A stretch of DNA of 64,000 nucleotides, taken from Craterostigma plantagineum (taxonomy: Eukaryota; Streptophyta; Magnoliopsida; Lamiales; Linderniaceae). The stretch spans positions 21,612,001 to 21,676,000 of the forward strand of contig JAPQWV010000012.1 of the NCBI GenBank assembly GCA_027422505.1, in the 5' to 3' direction. The notes below the pieces were generated by a model, which was not told where the DNA came from, made no database searches, and worked only from the letters and a program-made list of their open reading frames with translations. The first letter of the stretch is position 1; the number at the start of each line of letters is the position of its first letter. A program made the position numbers and the translations under genes. Shown one piece after another: positions 59,701 to 64,000 of this stretch.

Positions 59701-61455
59701 TTGCAGATCCATCATGTGTGGTACCTCGACTCTGGTTGCTCCAAACACGTGATGGGAAATCAAGAACTGCTGAGCAACTATCAAGACCGACTAAATGGAA
59801 AAGTTAGATTCGGGAACTACCACTTAGCCTCGATTATAGGACTTGGGGACATCATTCTAAATAATCTGACCATCAAAGATGTCTCCTACGTCGAAGGCCT
59901 CCTCCATAACTTGTTCAGCATAGGCCAATTCTATGATAAAGGATTCCAGGTGGTCTTCCATGCTGACCGGTGCAGAATATTGGACAGTCAGGACAAAGAA
60001 CTCCTCCAAGGACTTGGGAAATCCAATCTTTATACGATCAACCTAACGTCCGTGTGGACGTCGATAGCTATTTGCCTCATATCTCAGGCAGTGGTTCAGA
60101 GGAACAGCTTATGGCATCAGCGCATGTCTCATCTCAACATCAAAGATCTTCAACACCTCTCAATGAAGAAGTTGGTTCATGGTCTGCCAACTATCACACC
60201 TCAGAAAGAGCATAAATGTTCGACATGTCAACTTGGAAAAATGAAGCGAGCTTCTCACCATGTCAATCCAATTGCCTCTACCTCACGTCCTCTGGAACTA
60301 CTAGACATGGGCCTTTGTGGACCAATGCAAACGCAGAGTATCAATGGACGGAAGTATGTACTGGTCATTGTAGATGATTTCTCTCGCTACACATGGACGA
60401 AGTTCCTCCAAACTAAAGATGAGACTGGGGACTTGATCATAACTTTCGTAACTGTACTCAAAATTTGTTGCAGCAGACTTTCCAAATCATCCTAACGGAC
60501 AACAGAATTAAGTTCAAAAACAAATACCTCAGTTATTTTTATCAAAAACTTGGGATTAGTCAGCAATTCTCAGCCGCCAAGACTCCTCAACAGAATGGGG
60601 TCGTAGAACGAAACAACTGAACTTTTATGGAAGCCGCGCGTATGATGCTCATTCATTCCAGCCTCCCATACTTTCTTTGGGTTGAAGCAGTAAATACCAC
60701 CTGTTTCACTCAAAACAAGACGGTCGTTCACAAGCGCTTCGACAAGACTCCGTACGAAATCATTAACAAAAGAGTACCCAACATATCATTTTTCAAGCTC
60801 TTCGGCGCAAGTGCTTTGTGGCGAACGACAGAGAGCAACGTGCTAAGTTTGACCCTAAAGGATTAGAAGCCAAATTCGTCATATATTCATTAACTTCTAA
60901 AGCGCACCGAGTATACATCAAGTCCAACCGTACAATCAAGGAAAGCTATAATATTAGTTTTCATAAAGTAGCATAGATGGCTTCTGGGCACATCAGTTCA
61001 GGACACGTGCCCAACCTGATGGCTCCGGCACACCTCAGTTCAGGACCCGTGATTAACGTGATGGCTTCTGAATACGACAGTTCAGAAACCGTGCTCACTG
61101 GTGTGTTGGCACAAGACCAACCGAGAATGGCAACAACTCAGTCTTAAATGTTAGAAGAAGCTTTACAATTAGCTCTAGAAGACTTGGACTCACTCTTCGA
61201 GCATCTTCATCGGCCTAACAACCAAACTACCACTCCTACGGTGGAACTTTCACAAGACGACGCCGATATACCAAGTACTTCGACTGTCCCCACCTCACTC
61301 GATTCAGAATCACCACAGCATATGGCTACTCCAAATATGGAAATTGAGGAAATATCAATTGAATTACCTCAACCAGCTGAACAGTCTCAGATCATTGGAA
61401 ATCTCGCCCCACAAATGGCTGATGCCTCAACTTCAGCTCTGCCTGATGAATGAAA
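59690..61455 (+). pseudogene. copia E protease and integrase
   Basis: Protease site VWYLDSGCSKHVMGNQELLS with the catalytic Asp kept, LLHNLFSIGQFYDKGFQVVF, then the integrase zinc region (LWHQRMSHLNIKDLQ, CSTCQLGKMKR) and LLDMGLCGPMQTQS, where the first core Asp context is kept. After about 60460 the frame breaks; QQNGVVERNN is readable at about 60590, then many stops. Confidence 0.88.
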
Positions 61456-61579
61456 GTGGACTCGAGCTCCTTCAAATTATTGGTGATCCTTCGAGTGGTG
61501 TACGGACAAGACATCTGAGCGGATTATTCAGTTACTTCTTAAGTCAAATGAACCAAAGGTAGCAGACGCACTCAAAGAC

Positions 61580-63032
61580 ATGCATTGGGTGAGAGATATG
61601 CAAGACGAAATCAACCAATCCAAACGTCTCCAAGTGTGGACACTAGTACCCCGTCCGCATGGGAAAACAGTCATTCGGATGAAATGGGTGTTCAACAACA
61701 CAAACAATGAAGATGGAGAAGTGATCAGGAATAAAGCTAGATTGGTTACGAAGGGCTACAACCAACAGGAAGGCATTGACTACGACGAAATGTATGCTCC
61801 TGTTGCCCGAATTCGAAGCCATTAGCCTTTTCTTGGCAGCCCATAAAGACTTCAAAGTCTACCAAATGGACGTCAAGACCGCCTTTCTCAAAGGCGTGTT
61901 GAAGGAGGAAGTCTACGTCGCTCAGCTAGAAGGCTTTGTTGATCAAGAACATCCCGATCATGTCTATCGATTGGATAAGGCTCTCTATGGACTAAAACAA
62001 GCTCCACGTGCTTGGTATGACGTCCTGAGCGAATTCCTCGTAAAATGCGGATTATCAGAGGGACCATCGATACGACACTCTTCATCAAATGGCAAGACAA
62101 AGATTTGATGGTCGTCCAAGTTTACTAGACGACATCATCTTCGGATCATCCACGACTTTGCAAGAGATTGGAAATTTAATGAAGAGCAAGTTTGAAATGA
62201 GTCACATTGGAGAGATGCAATTCTTCTTAGGACTTCAAGTCAGGCAGCTCGTCAATGGGATATTCATTAGTCAGACAAAATATTAAGGATATTCTGAAGA
62301 AATTTCATCAAGATCAGAGCAAACCACTCAGCACTCCTATGTCAACAAGCTACAAGTTGGACGCCGATCCCACTGGAAAATTGGTCGACATCACACTCTA
62401 TCGCAGCATCATTGGGTCTCTTCCCTATCTCACCTCAAGCCGGCCGGACATCATGTTTGCCACATGTTTATGCGCCCGTTTCGAAGCCGATCCCAAAGAA
62501 ACCCACATGCTCGCGGTCAAAAGGATTTTGCGCTACCTTAAGGACACTTCTACCCTCGACTGTGGTATCCGAAATCTTCAAACTTATCGGCTACACTGAT
62601 GCTGACTATGCAGGTTGTCATGGACAGGAAAAGCACTTCCGGTGGCGCTAAATTTCTAGGCAAAAAGCTCGTCTACTGGTCATCCAAGAAGCAGAACTGC
62701 GTCTCAACGTCGACGGCTGAGGCAGAATACGTCGCGTCCGCCAGCTGTTGCTCGAAAATGCTATGGATGCGGACTGAACTTCGCGATTATGGGTACAATT
62801 TAAGTATATATCTATTTATAGTGATAGCCAAAGTGCCATTGCGATTACACCACTCACGCACAAAACACATAGACACTAGATATAACTTTATAAAAATCTT
62901 GTAGAAATAGGAACTTTTGATATGTATTTCGTGAACACGGAGAATCAGCTAGCCGACATTTTCACCAAGGCATTGGATGAAAAACGATTCCAATTTCTAG
63001 TCGGAAAATTAGGCATGTTGAACCTCACGTGA
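61580..63032 (+). pseudogene. copia E reverse transcriptase and RNase H
   Basis: RT pieces [40 protein letters not shown] and [20 protein letters not shown], then [19 protein letters not shown]. The YVDD motif is destroyed: the sequence at 62118-62140 reads GTTTACTAGACGACATC, so Tyr-Val-Asp-Asp has become Tyr-stop-x. RNase H blocks STSTAEAEYVASASCCSKML and DIFTKALDEKRFQFLVGKLG end at 63032. Confidence 0.9.
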
Positions 63033-63182
63033 TACGTGCTTTACGTGATCTTCTATGCTCTCAGATGCTCTATTCATTGTTTTCTATGCTTTAGTGCGTT
63101 ATCTTGCGTGAAAATAACAAATAATAATTATACCATAAACGAAATCAAAAATACTATACATATACCTATAATATTAGGGGGA

Positions 63183-63605
63183 TAACAAAATCCTTTAGGA
63201 TGCTTTGATCTAAATAACGTAAAATTTTCCCCGACAAGTGACTGATTAATTGCTTAATTTTGTCAGTCTAAGTCACATTCTTGTGTCTAAAAGTCATTAG
63301 TTTGCTCCACTAGACACAAAGTCACTTTACAAGTGTGGGGATTCTAGCCTTTCTAATTTTTCTCTCTTCGGATTATTCTTGAGCGAGCCACACTTCAATC
63401 GCGTGTCTTAACTAAGTGATTCTTGGTTTCATACTCACCTTGCAGTAGGCTGTTAGGAAAATGATAAGGGCACTTAGGAAATTCCCCACTCGATTATAAA
63501 ATTTTAATCCTTTACATTAGCTCCTAGTCATCCACTTTGAGCCTTCTCCGATTTCCTTTTCTTCATTTGAAATCCATTCAAGCCTTCAACCGACATCTAT
63601 ATTCT
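63183..63605 (+). repeat. 3' LTR fragment of copia E
   Basis: Follows TTAGGGGGA. Aligns with 55695 to about 56110 of element D's LTR (CCTTTAGGATGCTTTGATCT, TTGTGTCTAAAAG, GCCTTCTCCGAT), then diverges near TTCAACCGACATC. Confidence 0.8.
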
Positions 63606-64000
63606 TTGGATGGTTATTCAAACGAGAAAATGAGGGGAAGGAAATTAAAAGAAAAAGATAAGATGACAAAAGAAGGTATTGCTCAACGCACAAAAAGCAG
63701 ACCAAAGGAACCTTCCTTCCAATTATCTACATCAAGAATTATTAGAAGGAGGCATGAATCCTACTGTGAACGTCTCTCTCGATAATCTCATACGCTCGTC
63801 ACGGCTAGAAAGAGAAGCACCTCGAAGTGAACTTCTCCAACGATAATCCGGTCTTATATCGAGAAAAGAGAAGAGGACCGCAGCCTTGGGTACGAATTTG
63901 ATAACCATCATCTTCTCTAAAGGATAATATCTGAAACCTCTCTAGGGTTTAAGAGAAGAGGAGCACGGTATTGGCCCGAGAACCAACAAGAAGAACTTCG
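63606..64000. repeat. unclassified tail, partly inverted copy of 48840-48935
   Basis: The stretch 63820-63900 is the reverse complement of the leader of element D (GGTCTTATATCGAG; AACTTCTCCAACGATAATCC). An open frame from 63537 to 63785 is short and Lys/Arg-rich with no known match. It may be the start of an oppositely oriented element continuing past the window. Confidence 0.5.

Larger units (their letters stand above)
57621..63605 (+). mobile_element. Ty1-copia element E, 5' truncated
   Basis: Direct-repeat relative of element D, beginning abruptly just before the gag zinc knuckle and carrying protease, integrase, RT, RNase H and the start of a 3' LTR. More stops and shifts than D. The left part of gag and the 5' LTR were removed at the junction with LTR copy C. 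Confidence 0.9.

Noticed and set aside
63537..63785. Lys/Arg-rich 82-codon frame near the window end
   Set aside because: It starts inside the LTR fragment of copia E and has no family match; probably chance.

Overview
The window is nuclear DNA of a flowering plant, almost certainly a dicot. The evidence is intron-rich genes with GT..AG splice sites, plant-only gene families (SPA2, CIP1-like and RHB1A-like proteins) and a dense load of plant LTR retrotransposons and DNA transposons. A Lamiales or other asterid source is a guess from the repeat families only. I see no tRNA, rRNA or bacterial-type feature.

Three host genes lie in the first 18 kb. (1) 1968-3846, minus: a coiled-coil COP1-interactive protein 1 (CIP1)-like gene, two coding exons, 584 aa after splicing. 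(2) 8727-13777, plus: a complete SPA1-RELATED 2 (SPA2) gene, seven coding exons, 1053 aa, with a 5'UTR intron and a four-codon uORF. (3) 17176-17864, minus: a three-exon RING-H2 E3 ligase of the RHB1A type whose expected Cys-rich N-terminal exon is not visible. SPA2 is a substrate-recognition partner of the COP1 ubiquitin ligase and CIP1 was found as a COP1-binding protein, so two COP1-linked genes are neighbours here; I see no sign that this is more than coincidence.

Between the genes lie a solo copia LTR (5105-6714, TSD cctct), a strongly palindromic cluster (6967-7254), a CGGTTT-rich MITE (about 13974-14561) and a Mutator-like non-autonomous element (14601-16243, 9-bp TSD tattagata) built of inverted arrays of ATTATACC.

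From about 19 kb onward the window is a retrotransposon graveyard. A complete but broken Ty1-copia element (18991-23706) abuts a degenerate repetitive plant ORF (23712-24506 and 30882-32866). That ORF is split by a Tekay/Del-like solo LTR (24507-30876), which itself contains an internally deleted copia element (25199-28395). Then come a copia LTR fragment and minisatellites (33-34 kb), a Tat-lineage Ty3-gypsy element whose gag-protease core is inverted (about 34.8-41.05 kb), a truncated copia element with a long LTR (41.08-45.29 kb), a Tip100-like hAT MITE (45868-46606), a CACTA end with the transposase C-terminus (47254-48390), and two directly repeated copia elements, D and E (about 48.9-56.43 and 57.62-63.6 kb), separated by a truncated LTR of the same family as the solo LTR at 5.1 kb.

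No previously undescribed system with a clear function was found. The most unusual structures are the Tat element with the inverted core, the three-level nested insertion that can be read back into one ORF, the ATTATACC/GGTATAAT Mutator-like element and the GCACAGGTCCC palindrome cluster.
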